From the NCBI GenBank assembly GCA_964368645.1, contig CAYJBY010000010.1, positions 1 to 64,000 of the forward strand: DNA of 64,000 bases, written 5' to 3'. Position 1 is the stretch's first letter; each line of letters begins with the position of its first letter. The notes under the pieces were generated by a model. That model did not search any database. It saw only the letters and a list, made by a program, of their open reading frames with translations, and had not been told where the DNA came from. Source of the stretch: JAEDHM01 sp964368645. GTDB lineage: Bacteria > Bacillota > Clostridia > Christensenellales > CAG-1252. This document shows, one piece after another, positions 17,324 through 25,691 of the stretch. Both the position numbers and the translations under genes were made by a program.

Positions 17324-18490
17324 TCAAAAGCGGCGCAACACGGCGCACTTTAGATAAAGCGCCTCGTCGTCGGCTATCAACGTGGGGTGATCCCTCCCCT
17401 GCATTCTGATTTCCGTCATAACCGCCTGCACGCCTGCACGGGAACAGCTTTCCTTGAGCATTTTGAGGAACAAGGGTAACGTCAGGTGCTGAGAACAGGA
17501 GCAGGTAATGAGAAAACCGCCCTTTTCCAACAGCTTTAAGGCAAGGGTGTTAATATCCACGTAGCCCTTATAGCCGTCCTGAACGGTATCCGCGCTCTTG
17601 GTAAACGCAGGAGGATCGAGAACGATAACTCCGAATTCTCTTTTTTCGCTCTTATATACCCTAAGCTTTTCAAAAACGTCCGCAGTCTCCGCGGTTATAT
17701 TCTCAAAGCCGTTCAGCTGTGCGTTGGCATTTACCGAATCCACCGCAAGCTGACTTATATCGAGAGCCGTAACCTCTGCCGCGCCGTATTTTGCCGCGCA
17801 CAGGGAAAATCCGCCCACGTTGCAAAAACAGTCCAGTACCTTACGCCCCTTAACGTAATGCTTTACGTTGTCGCGGTTGTCCTTTTGGTCGAGAAAATAG
17901 CCTGTTTTCTGCCCTGAAACTATATCAACGTAGAGCTTAACGCCGTTTTCTGTAATGATAACCTTATCGGGAATCTCGCCGTACAGCAAGCCCTTATAAC
18001 GGGGCAAACCCTCTTTCTCTCTCACCGCAACGTCGCTTCTCTCATATATGCCTTTGGGAGAATACAGTTCGATTAAATCCTTGATTATCTGTTCCTTGCG
18101 GACTTCCATTCCCAAAGCCAAAAACTGCACGGAAAGGTAATCGCCGTATTTGTCTACGATTAAAGCAGGCAGTAAATCCGATTCGCCGAACACCGCTCTG
18201 AAGTTGTCGGAATAGCCCAAGGAAAGTCGATAATCCCTTGCCGCTTTAAGTCTGTTATAGAAAAAAGCGTCGTCGATAATCTCGTCCTTATAGCTTAAAA
18301 TGCGGACGATAATCTTGGAAACGTGGTTAATAAAGCCCCGTCCGACGAATCTGCCGTCCGAAGCCCTTACCTCGGCAATAGAACCCTGCTTGTCCTTGCC
18401 TTCGATTTTCGCAACCTCGTTGGCATAAACCCAAGGGTGTCCTTCCAGTATGCGTTTTTCCTCGCCTTTTTTCAGAGTTAAAATATACAT
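17324..18490 (-). CDS. rlmI: Class I SAM-dependent rRNA methyltransferase, RlmI-like
   Basis: The 388-residue protein begins with a PUA-type RNA-binding domain (about 1-75, LKKGEEKRILEGHPWVYANE). A middle RlmI-specific domain follows. The Rossmann methyltransferase core shows motif I VLDCFCNVGGFSLCAA (about 215-230) and VIVLDPPAFTKS (motif IV). These fit the RlmI/YwbD family of 23S rRNA m5C methyltransferases. The exact target is not proven. It follows rnc by 1 bp and ends the yceD unit. Confidence 0.88.
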   Translation of the reverse strand: MYILTLKKGEEKRILEGHPWVYANEVAKIEGKDKQGSIAEVRASDGRFVGRGFINHVSKIIVRILSYKDEIIDDAFFYNRLKAARDYRLSLGYSDNFRAVFGESDLLPALIVDKYGDYLSVQFLALGMEVRKEQIIKDLIELYSPKGIYERSDVAVREKEGLPRYKGLLYGEIPDKVIITENGVKLYVDIVSGQKTGYFLDQKDNRDNVKHYVKGRKVLDCFCNVGGFSLCAAKYGAAEVTALDISQLAVDSVNANAQLNGFENITAETADVFEKLRVYKSEKREFGVIVLDPPAFTKSADTVQDGYKGYVDINTLALKLLEKGGFLITCSCSQHLTLPLFLKMLKESCSRAGVQAVMTEIRMQGRDHPTLIADDEALYLKCAVLRRF

Positions 18491-18491
18491 A

Positions 18492-19133
18492 TTATCCTTT
18501 CACGGTTTTCAAGTACCGTTCCGCGGCGTCCTTTTCCGCGTCCTGACGTTTTTTGCCCACGCCCTTTGTTACTGCCGCTCCGTCAATTGTCAATTCCACG
18601 GTGTGCATCGGATTATTGTCCGCTCCCGTTTTGGAAATCAAGTTGTAAATCGGCTTCAAGCCCTTCGCGGCGCAATACTCCTGCAATTCGGATTTCGCGT
18701 CACGCGCCGCCGAAAAGCCGCTTGCCAACAGCGTTCTTGCGGCAAAGCCGCCTGCTTCCTCTATACCGCCGTCCAAATATATAGCGGCCAATACCGATTC
18801 AAAAATATCCGAATAATTTTTTTGGCTTAAGGTTGCGCCACCGCCCTTGATAACGTACTTGTCCAGTCCGAGAGCCTTAACGGTTTGAGCCAACGGTTCT
18901 CTGGAAACGATAGCCTTGCGCTTATCGGTCAGCTCGCCCTCGGTCTTCACCTTATCGTGATATAATATCTCCGCTACGATAAAGCCCAGTATGCTGTCGC
19001 CCAAAAACTCCAGTCGCTGATAATTACGCGAAAGAGCATAAGAAGGGTGCGTTAAAGCCTCCAAAAGCAGTTCGGGATTGTTAAATTTATATCCCAGTAT
19101 ATTCTGAATTTCGTCTAAATTAATCCGCGCCAT
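18492..19133 (-). CDS. rnc: Ribonuclease III
   Basis: This double-strand-specific endonuclease processes rRNA precursors and structured RNAs. The RNase III signature RLEFLGDSILGFIVAE (about 38-53) with its catalytic Asp/Glu is present, together with ESVLAAIYLDGG. A C-terminal dsRNA-binding domain ends VGKKRQDAEKDAA. I chose the ATG at 19133 (MARINLDEIQ) over a TTG at 19187, because family members start there. The start overlaps plsX by 14 bp and lacks a close ribosome site, so coupled translation is likely. Length is 213 residues. Confidence 0.94.
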   Translation of the reverse strand: MARINLDEIQNILGYKFNNPELLLEALTHPSYALSRNYQRLEFLGDSILGFIVAEILYHDKVKTEGELTDKRKAIVSREPLAQTVKALGLDKYVIKGGGATLSQKNYSDIFESVLAAIYLDGGIEEAGGFAARTLLASGFSAARDAKSELQEYCAAKGLKPIYNLISKTGADNNPMHTVELTIDGAAVTKGVGKKRQDAEKDAAERYLKTVKG

Positions 19134-20133
19134 TTGTCGTAAATCTTGACAATTCCTTTTCCAAAAGTCCGATGGTGTTGCCCTCAATCATCTTTTTGAG
19201 CTGTAGAATTCCCTTGCAAACGGACTTCGCCTTAGTCGAACCGTGCAGCTTAACCATAGGTTTTTTAACGCCGAGGAAAGCCGCGCCGCCGTGTTCGGTA
19301 TAGTCCATACGTTTCTTGATTCTCTTAAGCGCAGGCTTCATCAGCAACGCGCCCAGCTTGGTGCGGAAACCTGAGTTAATCTCCTCCTTAAGCAAGGAGA
19401 ACACAGCGTTAGCAGTACCTTCCGCGCTTTTCAACGCTACGTTGCCGTCAAAGCCGTCGGCAACTATCACGTCGTAGTCGCCTGACAGAATATATCTGGC
19501 TTCCACGTTCCCGACAAAATTGATATCCATAGTTTTGAAAAGAGCGTTAGTCTCCTTGATAAGCTCGTTGCCCTTCTCGTCCTCTGCGCCGTTGGACAAA
19601 AGTCCGACGCGAGGCTCCGCTATGCCGTAAACCGCTTTCGCGTAGCTGATACCCATTAGGGCAAACTGCGCTAAAAACTCTTTTTCGCAATCGGTGTTGG
19701 CTCCGCAGTCGACTAACAGCACACTGCCGCCCTTAAGCGTAGGTAACGCAGGTGCCAACGCAGGACGCTTAACTCCCTTCATACGTCCAACCACAAAAAC
19801 GCCGCCTGCCAAAACCGCACCCGTAGAGCCTGCGGAAATAAATCCGTCGTAATCCTCGTTTTTCAGCAGGTCAAGCCCTCTTACCAAGGACGAGTCCTTT
19901 TTGCGGCGTATCGCAAGAACAGGCGCCTCGTCACACCCGATTATCTCTGTGGTATGGTAAATGCTAATCCTGTCGCCCGTGTAGCCGTAATAGCTTAATA
20001 GCTCCTGTAATTGTTCCTGATTGCCTGTCAAAGTAACAGAAAAACCGTCCTCGGCGTAAACCGCTTGGACGGTGCCTTTGACTATCTCTTGCGGAGAATT
20101 ATCCCCACCGAAACCGTCCACGACAATGTTCAT
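19120..20133 (-). CDS. plsX: Phosphate acyltransferase PlsX
   Basis: PlsX makes acyl-phosphate from acyl-ACP for phospholipid synthesis. The N-terminus MNIVVDGFGGDNSP is the family hallmark (usually DAMGGD; here DGFGGD). AIRRKKDSSLVRGLDLLKN, SAGSTGAVLAGG and LLVDCGAN are also present. Length is 337 residues. AAGGAG lies 6 bases before the ATG. It lies between rpmF and rnc, and no acpP gene intervenes, unlike many genomes. Confidence 0.95.
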   Translation of the reverse strand: MNIVVDGFGGDNSPQEIVKGTVQAVYAEDGFSVTLTGNQEQLQELLSYYGYTGDRISIYHTTEIIGCDEAPVLAIRRKKDSSLVRGLDLLKNEDYDGFISAGSTGAVLAGGVFVVGRMKGVKRPALAPALPTLKGGSVLLVDCGANTDCEKEFLAQFALMGISYAKAVYGIAEPRVGLLSNGAEDEKGNELIKETNALFKTMDINFVGNVEARYILSGDYDVIVADGFDGNVALKSAEGTANAVFSLLKEEINSGFRTKLGALLMKPALKRIKKRMDYTEHGGAAFLGVKKPMVKLHGSTKAKSVCKGILQLKKMIEGNTIGLLEKELSRFTTNGAD

Positions 20134-20199
20134 ATATTCTCCTTTTTACGGCAAAACGGCTTGCGAGCGTCACAGATTTCGGCTCTGCCGATTCGCCGT

Positions 20200-20244
20200 T
20201 ATTAGCGAATAAGGGGTAGGTAATAATTACCTACCCCGCTAATA
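20200..20244 (-). repeat. Long perfect hairpin between rpmF and plsX
   Basis: GGGGTAGGTAAT (20213-20224) and ATTACCTACCCC (20226-20237) are perfect 12-bp inverted arms around one base. Outer arms TATTAGC (20200-20206) and GCTAATA (20238-20244) add 7 bp across a 6-base bulge. The structure begins 2 bp after the rpmF stop. It has no T tract, so an RNA processing or stability element is more likely than a terminator. Confidence 0.75.
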
Positions 20245-20246
20245 GC

Positions 20247-20438
20247 TTAGTCCTCTTTTTTCTGCTTAATTTCTACTACTTGCTGTCCGTCATAATAACC
20301 ACACTCGGGACAAACCCTGTGGCTTTGAATCTTGGCGTGACACTTGGGACATTCGACTAATTGCACTGCGGTAATCTTCCAATTAGCCGCGCGAGAATCT
20401 CTCCTGCTCTTAGATACTTTACCTTTTGGTACTGCCAT
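20247..20438 (-). CDS. rpmF: 50S ribosomal protein L32
   Basis: The 63-residue protein starts MAVPKGKVSKSRRDSR, the L32 signature. Two CxxC pairs (CPKCHAKIQSHRVCPEC) form a zinc ribbon. The start is the ATG at 20438 with GGGAGGTG 7 bases upstream; a GTG nine bases earlier is less likely. Its start region overlaps the yceD end by 20 bp, the usual yceD-rpmF coupling. Confidence 0.97.
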   Translation of the reverse strand: MAVPKGKVSKSRRDSRAANWKITAVQLVECPKCHAKIQSHRVCPECGYYDGQQVVEIKQKKED

Positions 20439-20934
20439 TTTTAGCACCTCCCTTTAATAAGTCTTGTAATACCCCGAACGGACTGCTGCCGTCGGTAATG
20501 ATTCTTTGTGAACAACTGCACGAGCCTAAGTTAAGGTTGCGTCCGCACGTCGGACAAAGCCCCTTGCAGTCCTGCTTGCACCTAATCGTCCTCGGTTGAG
20601 AAAAAACGATGCAATCCTCTATAAGCGGCTCCAAATCAAAGCTCTTATCCCGATAGTCGTAACACTCGCTGTTGACGTCGTACTCGTCGTCAACCGTACA
20701 GGTACAACGCACCTTGCACGGCTCACCGCAAAGGTCGCAGTGCGCGTTAATCTCGGTATCGGTAGTAACTTTAACAAGGAACAAACCGTCCGTCCAACTG
20801 TATTCCACGTTCAAACGCCACTCGGCGCAGGGAACGGCGGTCAATAGTTCAACGTAACCGTTATCCGTCAGGGGTAATAAGGTATTGATGGTGTATAACC
20901 GACCTTCTTCAAGGTCAGCAACGCTGATTCTCAT
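20419..20934 (-). CDS. yceD: YceD/DUF177 family protein
   Basis: The 171-residue protein matches the YceD (YlbN) family, found directly before rpmF in most bacteria and linked to rRNA or ribosome biogenesis. Cys-rich motifs HCDLCGEPC and CKQDCKGLCPTCGRNLNLG are visible and probably bind zinc. I chose the ATG at 20934 (MRISVADL), which has GGAGG 4 bases upstream. It is the first gene of the yceD-rpmF-plsX-rnc-rlmI unit. Confidence 0.9.
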   Translation of the reverse strand: MRISVADLEEGRLYTINTLLPLTDNGYVELLTAVPCAEWRLNVEYSWTDGLFLVKVTTDTEINAHCDLCGEPCKVRCTCTVDDEYDVNSECYDYRDKSFDLEPLIEDCIVFSQPRTIRCKQDCKGLCPTCGRNLNLGSCSCSQRIITDGSSPFGVLQDLLKGGAKNGSTKR

Positions 20935-20955
20935 AAAACCTCCGACCATTAATCA

Positions 20956-20984
20956 ATTATAAGAGATAAGTAATGGCTTGTCAA
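20956..20984 (-). promoter_or_regulatory. Consensus promoter of the yceD-rpmF-plsX-rnc unit
   Basis: On the minus strand TTGACA (20979-20984), 17 bp, TATAAT (20956-20961), an exact consensus match. The start near 20949 would leave a leader of about 15 bases. Confidence 0.88.
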
Positions 20985-21020
20985 TGAATTTTAGCCACTT
21001 ATTTACTCTTTCAAACGTAA

Positions 21021-22208
21021 TTATTTGTTGATAAGCGAAAGAGTATCTCTTGCTATTACCAACTCCTCGTTGGTGGGTATAACGTAAACCTTGACTTTGG
21101 AATCAGGGGTGGAAATCTCCGCAAAGGAACCGTGAATGCCCTTGTTGGCTTCAAGGTTGATTTTTACGCCCAGATACTCCATATCGGTTAGAATACGAGC
21201 ACGCATAGTGTCCGAATTTTCGCCGATGCCACCGGTCATAACTATGCAGTCCGCGCCGTTAAGAACGGCGGCGTACTCGCCGATGTATTTTTTCACGCGG
21301 TAAGCGAACATATTGAGGGCCAAAGCCGCTTTCTCGTTGCCTGCCGCCGCGGCATTTTCCAAGTCACGGCAGTCGGACATTCCTGCGATACCCTTCATTC
21401 CGCTTTCCTTATTCAGATAGGTGTTGCAAATATAGCTAATATCCTTGCCTGTGTTCTTCATTATCACTTCGATAATCGCAGGATCTATATCGCCGCTTCT
21501 GGTACCCATAACCAAGCCTTCCAACGGAGTAAAGCCCATAGAGGTATCCATAACCTTGCCGTCCTTAATCGCCGCGATAGACGCGCCGTTGCCCAAGTGG
21601 CAGGTAATCAGGTTAAAGTCCTCGCGTCCCATAATGCGCGCCGCTTCGGCGGAAACGTACTTGTGGGAAGTGCCATGAAAACCGTACTTACGTAATCTCC
21701 AAGCCTTGTAATCCGCCTCGGGTATTGCGTAACGGAAAGCGTAATCGGGCATAGTCTGATGGAAAGCGGTATCGAAAACAGCCGCCATAGGAACGCCCAA
21801 AAGATTTTTACAAGCTTCGATACACAGGATATTGGCTGGCATATGAAGAGGTCCTAATTCCTTATTCTTCTTGCAAATCGCTATAACCTCGTCGTCGATT
21901 AAAACGCTCTTTTTGAAGTCGTCCGCGCCGTGAAGTACGCGATGACCTACCGCGCCGATTTCCGACAGGGATTTGATAACGCCGTACTGTTCCGAGCAAA
22001 GAGTGTCAAGCACCAGCTTTAACGCTTCCTCGTGAGTAGGCATCTCGCTCTTAATCGTATATTTCACGCCTGCCCTATTGTGGGTAAGGAAGGAGCCTTG
22101 AGCCGTGACCTTTTCGCAAACGCCCTTTGCGAGGACGCTTTCGTCGGTCATATCGATAAGCTGATATTTCAGGGAAGAGCTGCCTGCGTTAAGAACCAAA
22201 ATTTTCAT
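21021..22208 (-). CDS. ackA: Acetate kinase
   Basis: AckA makes acetate and ATP from acetyl phosphate in the fermentative Pta-AckA pathway. The N-terminal MKILVLNAGSSSLKYQL carries the conserved Asn (N7) and the phosphate loop. GFHGTSHKYV, HLGNGASIAAI, MDTSMGFTPLEG and MTGGIGENS are all typical. I used the ATG at 22208 (GGAG 7 bases upstream) rather than a TTG two codons earlier. It follows pta by 11 bp. Confidence 0.97.
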   Translation of the reverse strand: MKILVLNAGSSSLKYQLIDMTDESVLAKGVCEKVTAQGSFLTHNRAGVKYTIKSEMPTHEEALKLVLDTLCSEQYGVIKSLSEIGAVGHRVLHGADDFKKSVLIDDEVIAICKKNKELGPLHMPANILCIEACKNLLGVPMAAVFDTAFHQTMPDYAFRYAIPEADYKAWRLRKYGFHGTSHKYVSAEAARIMGREDFNLITCHLGNGASIAAIKDGKVMDTSMGFTPLEGLVMGTRSGDIDPAIIEVIMKNTGKDISYICNTYLNKESGMKGIAGMSDCRDLENAAAAGNEKAALALNMFAYRVKKYIGEYAAVLNGADCIVMTGGIGENSDTMRARILTDMEYLGVKINLEANKGIHGSFAEISTPDSKVKVYVIPTNEELVIARDTLSLINK

Positions 22209-22219
22209 CTGCAATCTCC

Positions 22220-23221
22220 TTATTTGTTGCCTGCCTGAAGCGCGGTTATTGCAACTACGCCTACTACGTCCTCAGCCACACAGCCACGGGATAAGTCGTT
22301 CACAGGTGCCGCAAAGCCCTGACAGATAGGTCCGAAAGCTTCGGCGTTGCCCAGTCTTTGAGCGATTTTGTAGCCGATATTGCCTGCCTGTAAGTCGGGG
22401 AATATAAAGACGTTTGCCTTGCCTGCAACAGGACTGCCGGGAGCCTTAAGGGCGGCTACTTCGGGAACTGTCGCCGCGTCAAACTGCAATTCGCCGTCAA
22501 CAGCCAATTCGGGAGCTAACTCTCTAACCTTTGCGGTTGCTTCCTGCACCTTGGTAACAACCTCGTGCTTGGCACTGCCGAAAGTGGAGAAGGAAAGCAT
22601 TGCGACCTTGGGATCGATATTAGCGATATTCTTCGCGCTCTGTGCGCTGGCAATTGCGATATCCGCAAGCTGTTCCATGGTAGGAACGGGATTAACGCCG
22701 CAGTCACCGAAGACCATTACGCCGTCCTGACCGTACTTGGAGCCCTCGGGCAAAGCAAGCAGGAAGATACTGGAAACGGTGTTGATGCCCTTGGCGGTCT
22801 TGATAACCTGCAAGCCTGCGCGAAGCACGTTGCTGGTGGAATTGATTGCGCCGGCGACCATACCGTCGGCGTCGCCTGTCTTAACCATTAAAGCGCCGTA
22901 AAACAGAGGGTTCTTGGCGACTAAATCCATCGCCTGCTCCTTGGTCATACCCTTAGCCTGACGAAGCTGGAATAACAGCTCCGCGTACTCTGCCTGTTTG
23001 TCGGATGCGGAAAAGTCCAAAATTTCCACACCGTCCAGACATACGTCGGGGCACTTCTCTTTGATAACCTGCTCACGTCCCAAAAGGGTTACGCGTGCGA
23101 TTTTTTCCTTGGTGACGATAGCCGCCGCATTGATGATACGGGGATCCTCGCCTTCGGCAAGTACGATATGCTTGTTAAGAGCGATCGCTCTCTTTTTGAT
23201 GTTCTCAAGTAACTTAGACAT
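22220..23221 (-). CDS. pta: Phosphate acetyltransferase
   Basis: Pta interconverts acetyl-CoA and acetyl phosphate. This is the short 333-residue form, equal to the PTA_PTB catalytic domain. KNPLFYGALMVKTGDADGMVAGAIN, VFGDCGVNPVPTMEQLADIA and FPDLQAGNIGYKIAQRL are visible. AAGGAG lies 6-7 bases before the ATG. It is the first gene of pta-ackA, and it is divergent from tmcAL. Confidence 0.97.
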   Translation of the reverse strand: MSKLLENIKKRAIALNKHIVLAEGEDPRIINAAAIVTKEKIARVTLLGREQVIKEKCPDVCLDGVEILDFSASDKQAEYAELLFQLRQAKGMTKEQAMDLVAKNPLFYGALMVKTGDADGMVAGAINSTSNVLRAGLQVIKTAKGINTVSSIFLLALPEGSKYGQDGVMVFGDCGVNPVPTMEQLADIAIASAQSAKNIANIDPKVAMLSFSTFGSAKHEVVTKVQEATAKVRELAPELAVDGELQFDAATVPEVAALKAPGSPVAGKANVFIFPDLQAGNIGYKIAQRLGNAEAFGPICQGFAAPVNDLSRGCVAEDVVGVVAITALQAGNK

Positions 23222-23259
23222 AATAGACTCCTTAGAAAAAATTATTTCGGTTTATCGTT

Positions 23260-23288
23260 TTGCAATGATAACGGTAACATTGTATAAT
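23260..23288 (+). promoter_or_regulatory. tmcAL promoter
   Basis: TTGCAA (23260-23265), 17 bp, TATAAT (23283-23288). Its -10 box overlaps that of the opposing pta promoter by two bases. Confidence 0.75.
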
Positions 23289-23315
23289 GATATTACTTTC
23301 AACCATTTTTTGCAA
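23287..23315 (-). promoter_or_regulatory. pta-ackA promoter
   Basis: On the minus strand TTGCAA (23310-23315), 17 bp, TATCAT (23287-23292). It faces the tmcAL promoter and the two -10 boxes overlap. Confidence 0.65.
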
Positions 23316-23333
23316 GGGAATTAAGGTGAAAAA

Positions 23334-24479
23334 ATGAAATTCGTGGGTATAACTGCTGAATATAATCCAATGCACAACGGGCATATTTACCATATTGCCC
23401 AAAGTCTTAAGCTGTGCGGCGGCGCAGACGCGGTTATCGTCGTCTTAAGCGGCGACTTTACCCAAAGCGGAGAACCTGCGCTATGCAACAAGTATAAGCG
23501 AGCGGCGGTGGCAGTGGAAAACGGCGCGGACATCGTGTTGGAGCTTCCCGTTCACTACGCCACTGGCTGTGCCGAAAGATTTGCCAAGGGAGCGGTGAAA
23601 ATACTCTCCTCCATACACGGCGATTGCGTGCTTTCCTTCGGCTCGGAGTGCGGGGATATTGAGCTTTTGTCGCAAGCGGCACGGCTTATGAACGCAGAAG
23701 AATCGGAGCTGAAAGCCATTATTGCCGACCTATTGGACAAGGGCAAGCCTTATCCATCGGTGAGAGCCAACGCGGTAGTTGAATACGCCGCGAAACACGG
23801 TATTACCCTCCCCGACCTGACCTCTCCCAACAATATTCTTGGGATAGAGTATCTTCGCGCCGCTTTGAACTATCGCAACGTATCAGCGGTGACGGTCAAG
23901 CGAGTCGGCAATTACAAGGACGGAAAGGACGGTTTTTTATCGGCAACCGCTCTGCGGAACCTGCCGAAAAGCGATTTACCGCGGTTTCGCACGGCTGTGC
24001 CTATACAATCCTATCGGCTTCTTGCGGAGGAGAACACGCCGAACTTTTCCGACGTTTTGCTTTATCGGTTAAAAACCGCTGACGTTGCGGCTCTTGCCGA
24101 GCTTGAGGACGTAAGCGAGGGCTTGGAAAATCGTATCAAAAGGGAAGCGGCGGACGCTTACAGTTATACGGAGTTGCTGAACGCGATAAGCACCAAGCGA
24201 TACACAACCTCACGCTTAAAGCGAATACTCCTCTATTCCGCACTGTATATTACCGAAAAAGCCTATTCGGAGGCAGATGCGGCTCCTGTTTATTACAACG
24301 TGCTTGCGGTAAAAAAAGAGCGGCGCGACCTATTAAGCCTGCTGGCGGAAAGCGGTGAGGTTGTGACCGGTGACAACGTATTGGCGCGAATCGATAATAC
24401 GGGTATCAATCTCAGAGCTACCGCGCTTTACGGCACAATTAAGGGAAGCTACCCTATAAAAAACACCGTTATCGTTTAA
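23334..24479 (+). CDS. tmcAL: tRNA(Met) cytidine acetate ligase TmcAL
   Basis: TmcAL (YlbM family) uses ATP and acetate to form N4-acetylcytidine at the wobble base of elongator tRNA-Met. The nucleotidyltransferase motif is HNGH in AEYNPMHNGHIYHI, and FTQSGEPALCNKYKRA is typical. The length of 381 residues is usual. AAGGTG lies 5 bases before the ATG. It is divergent from pta-ackA, which produces acetate. In Bacillus the same family stands next to yceD-rpmF, which lies just beyond ackA here. Confidence 0.92.
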   Translation: MKFVGITAEYNPMHNGHIYHIAQSLKLCGGADAVIVVLSGDFTQSGEPALCNKYKRAAVAVENGADIVLELPVHYATGCAERFAKGAVKILSSIHGDCVLSFGSECGDIELLSQAARLMNAEESELKAIIADLLDKGKPYPSVRANAVVEYAAKHGITLPDLTSPNNILGIEYLRAALNYRNVSAVTVKRVGNYKDGKDGFLSATALRNLPKSDLPRFRTAVPIQSYRLLAEENTPNFSDVLLYRLKTADVAALAELEDVSEGLENRIKREAADAYSYTELLNAISTKRYTTSRLKRILLYSALYITEKAYSEADAAPVYYNVLAVKKERRDLLSLLAESGEVVTGDNVLARIDNTGINLRATALYGTIKGSYPIKNTVIV

Positions 24480-24528
24480 GTATCGAAAAACAAAAAAAGT
24501 CCCCTTTTTCTCTAATAATTTCTGGTTA

Positions 24529-24557
24529 TTGACAAAGTTGTTTTTTGGGAGTATAAT
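24529..24557 (+). promoter_or_regulatory. Exact-consensus promoter giving a near-leaderless mRNA
   Basis: TTGACA (24529-24534), 17 bp, TATAAT (24552-24557). The -10 box ends only 10 bases before the ATG at 24568, so transcription would start about 3-4 bases before the codon. Confidence 0.85.
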
Positions 24558-24567
24558 AGTAAATTGT

Positions 24568-24945
24568 ATGGGTAAAAAATCAAAACTCAAGGCTGCTGAA
24601 AACGGCGTGCAATCCCAAGAAAATACCGTTCCTACCAAGACGGATTTGGCGAAAATGACTCCCTATGAAAGGGAGGAGTTTTATGTCAAAACTTTGTCGC
24701 CGGAGGATAAAAAGCAGTATTACCGTACAAAACGCGCCATAAAGTACTCGGAATGGCTCTCCGAATATTGGGTGATTCTGGTTCTCGGCATTATGGCGTT
24801 CGTGGTTACTGCTGTAGTTTCGATTATCGTAACCTTCAGACTTTGGGAGCCGAAGCTTGATACCGATGAGACGAATACGCCCGTCATCAACAATGATGAA
24901 GAGTCCGCTGAGTCCGCCGATTATCCCGTAGATTATAATTATTGA
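24568..24945 (+). CDS. Small single-pass membrane protein of unknown function
   Basis: The 125-residue protein has a basic N-terminus (MGKKSKLK) and a charged region with MTPYEREEFYVKTLSPEDKKQYYRTKRA. One transmembrane helix follows (about 70-95, WVILVLGIMAFVVTAVVSII), then a short acidic tail (TDETNTP, DEESAESADYP). I do not recognise the family. No ribosome site precedes the ATG, which fits leaderless translation. An alternative start at MTPYERE (codon 29) has no good ribosome site either. It stands alone between tmcAL and a gene-free region. Confidence 0.7.
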   Translation: MGKKSKLKAAENGVQSQENTVPTKTDLAKMTPYEREEFYVKTLSPEDKKQYYRTKRAIKYSEWLSEYWVILVLGIMAFVVTAVVSIIVTFRLWEPKLDTDETNTPVINNDEESAESADYPVDYNY

Positions 24946-25549
24946 TTTTCCGTTGTATTTATTAATTGTTTTATTTTTATAACCCTGTTTTTATCCTGTT
25001 TTTACTCTTAATACTTCACCGATTTTCGTTCAATTTGCGATTTCTTTGTATCAGTTTACTTTAATAAACTCAAACTAATTTCGATTTTCTCTTTCAAACC
25101 TTTTCCGCTTTTCTTCAAACCTCATCACATAATTTTGTTTTTTTGATTTTTGGGATTTCTAGTTTCATTCCCCTCTTTGTCATTTCAAACGATTTTCGCT
25201 AACACATAATTCTATTTCCGCAAACTCATAATTCTATCCTTAACGCAAAATCCTGCTCTACTTTTGCCTTGTGTTATTTCTTTTGTCACCCTTTTAGCAT
25301 TTCAAACAATTCCCACTAACACGTTTTTACACCTATCACAAAATTTTGCACTTTCTTACTCTTACGTTGTTTTTTGTACTTTTATCGGCTTATTATCTTC
25401 AACTTACCGCCTTGTTTGCTGTACTCTTTCACTCCTACTGCTTAATTCTGCTTTTTTGAAGTGTTATTTGGATTGTTACGCAATTATCTTTGATTTATTG
25501 ACCTAATATTATGAATTTTTTTCCAATTAAAATTTTTATAAAAACCCTC
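24946..25549 (+). other. Gene-free, strongly pyrimidine-rich spacer
   Basis: About 600 bp without a credible gene. The plus strand is dominated by T and C with many short T runs. Two imperfect 25-bp direct copies of a CATTTCAAAC...CTAACAC sequence lie at 25181-25205 and 25298-25322. Frames through it lack ribosome sites and read as artificial Phe/Leu/Ser-rich strings. No terminator or promoter is evident before 25550. Confidence 0.6.
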
Positions 25550-25577
25550 TTGACAACTTTTCGCTTTAATGTATAAT
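25550..25577 (+). promoter_or_regulatory. Promoter of an orphan small RNA
   Basis: TTGACA (25550-25555), 16 bp, TATAAT (25572-25577). Predicted start near 25584. Confidence 0.75.
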
Positions 25578-25583
25578 GTAATC

Positions 25584-25691
25584 AGTTGATCAACATTCGG
25601 TGGGCAGAAAACAAGGCTTTTTCTCCACGGACGTATGTAATTACGTTATGGCTCTTTTCAGAAGTCCCGTTTTTTCAGGACTTCTTTTTTT
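25584..25691 (+). ncRNA. Candidate orphan small RNA (~108 nt)
   Basis: The unit is defined by a near-consensus promoter and a strong intrinsic terminator. It has no ribosome site or credible frame. It folds into a bulged hairpin, GTGG/CCAC plus AGAAAA/TTTTCT (25600-25611 with 25619-25628). A second short hairpin ACGTA/TACGT (25631-25646) comes next, then the terminator. It lacks the signatures of SRP RNA, 6S RNA, tmRNA or RNase P. No gene follows closely, so a cis riboswitch is unlikely. Confidence 0.6.
25660..25691 (+). terminator. Terminator of the orphan small RNA
   Basis: AGAAGTCC (25660-25667) pairs perfectly over 8 bp with GGACTTCT (25678-25685), with a 10-base loop. A run of T follows. 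Confidence 0.9.
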
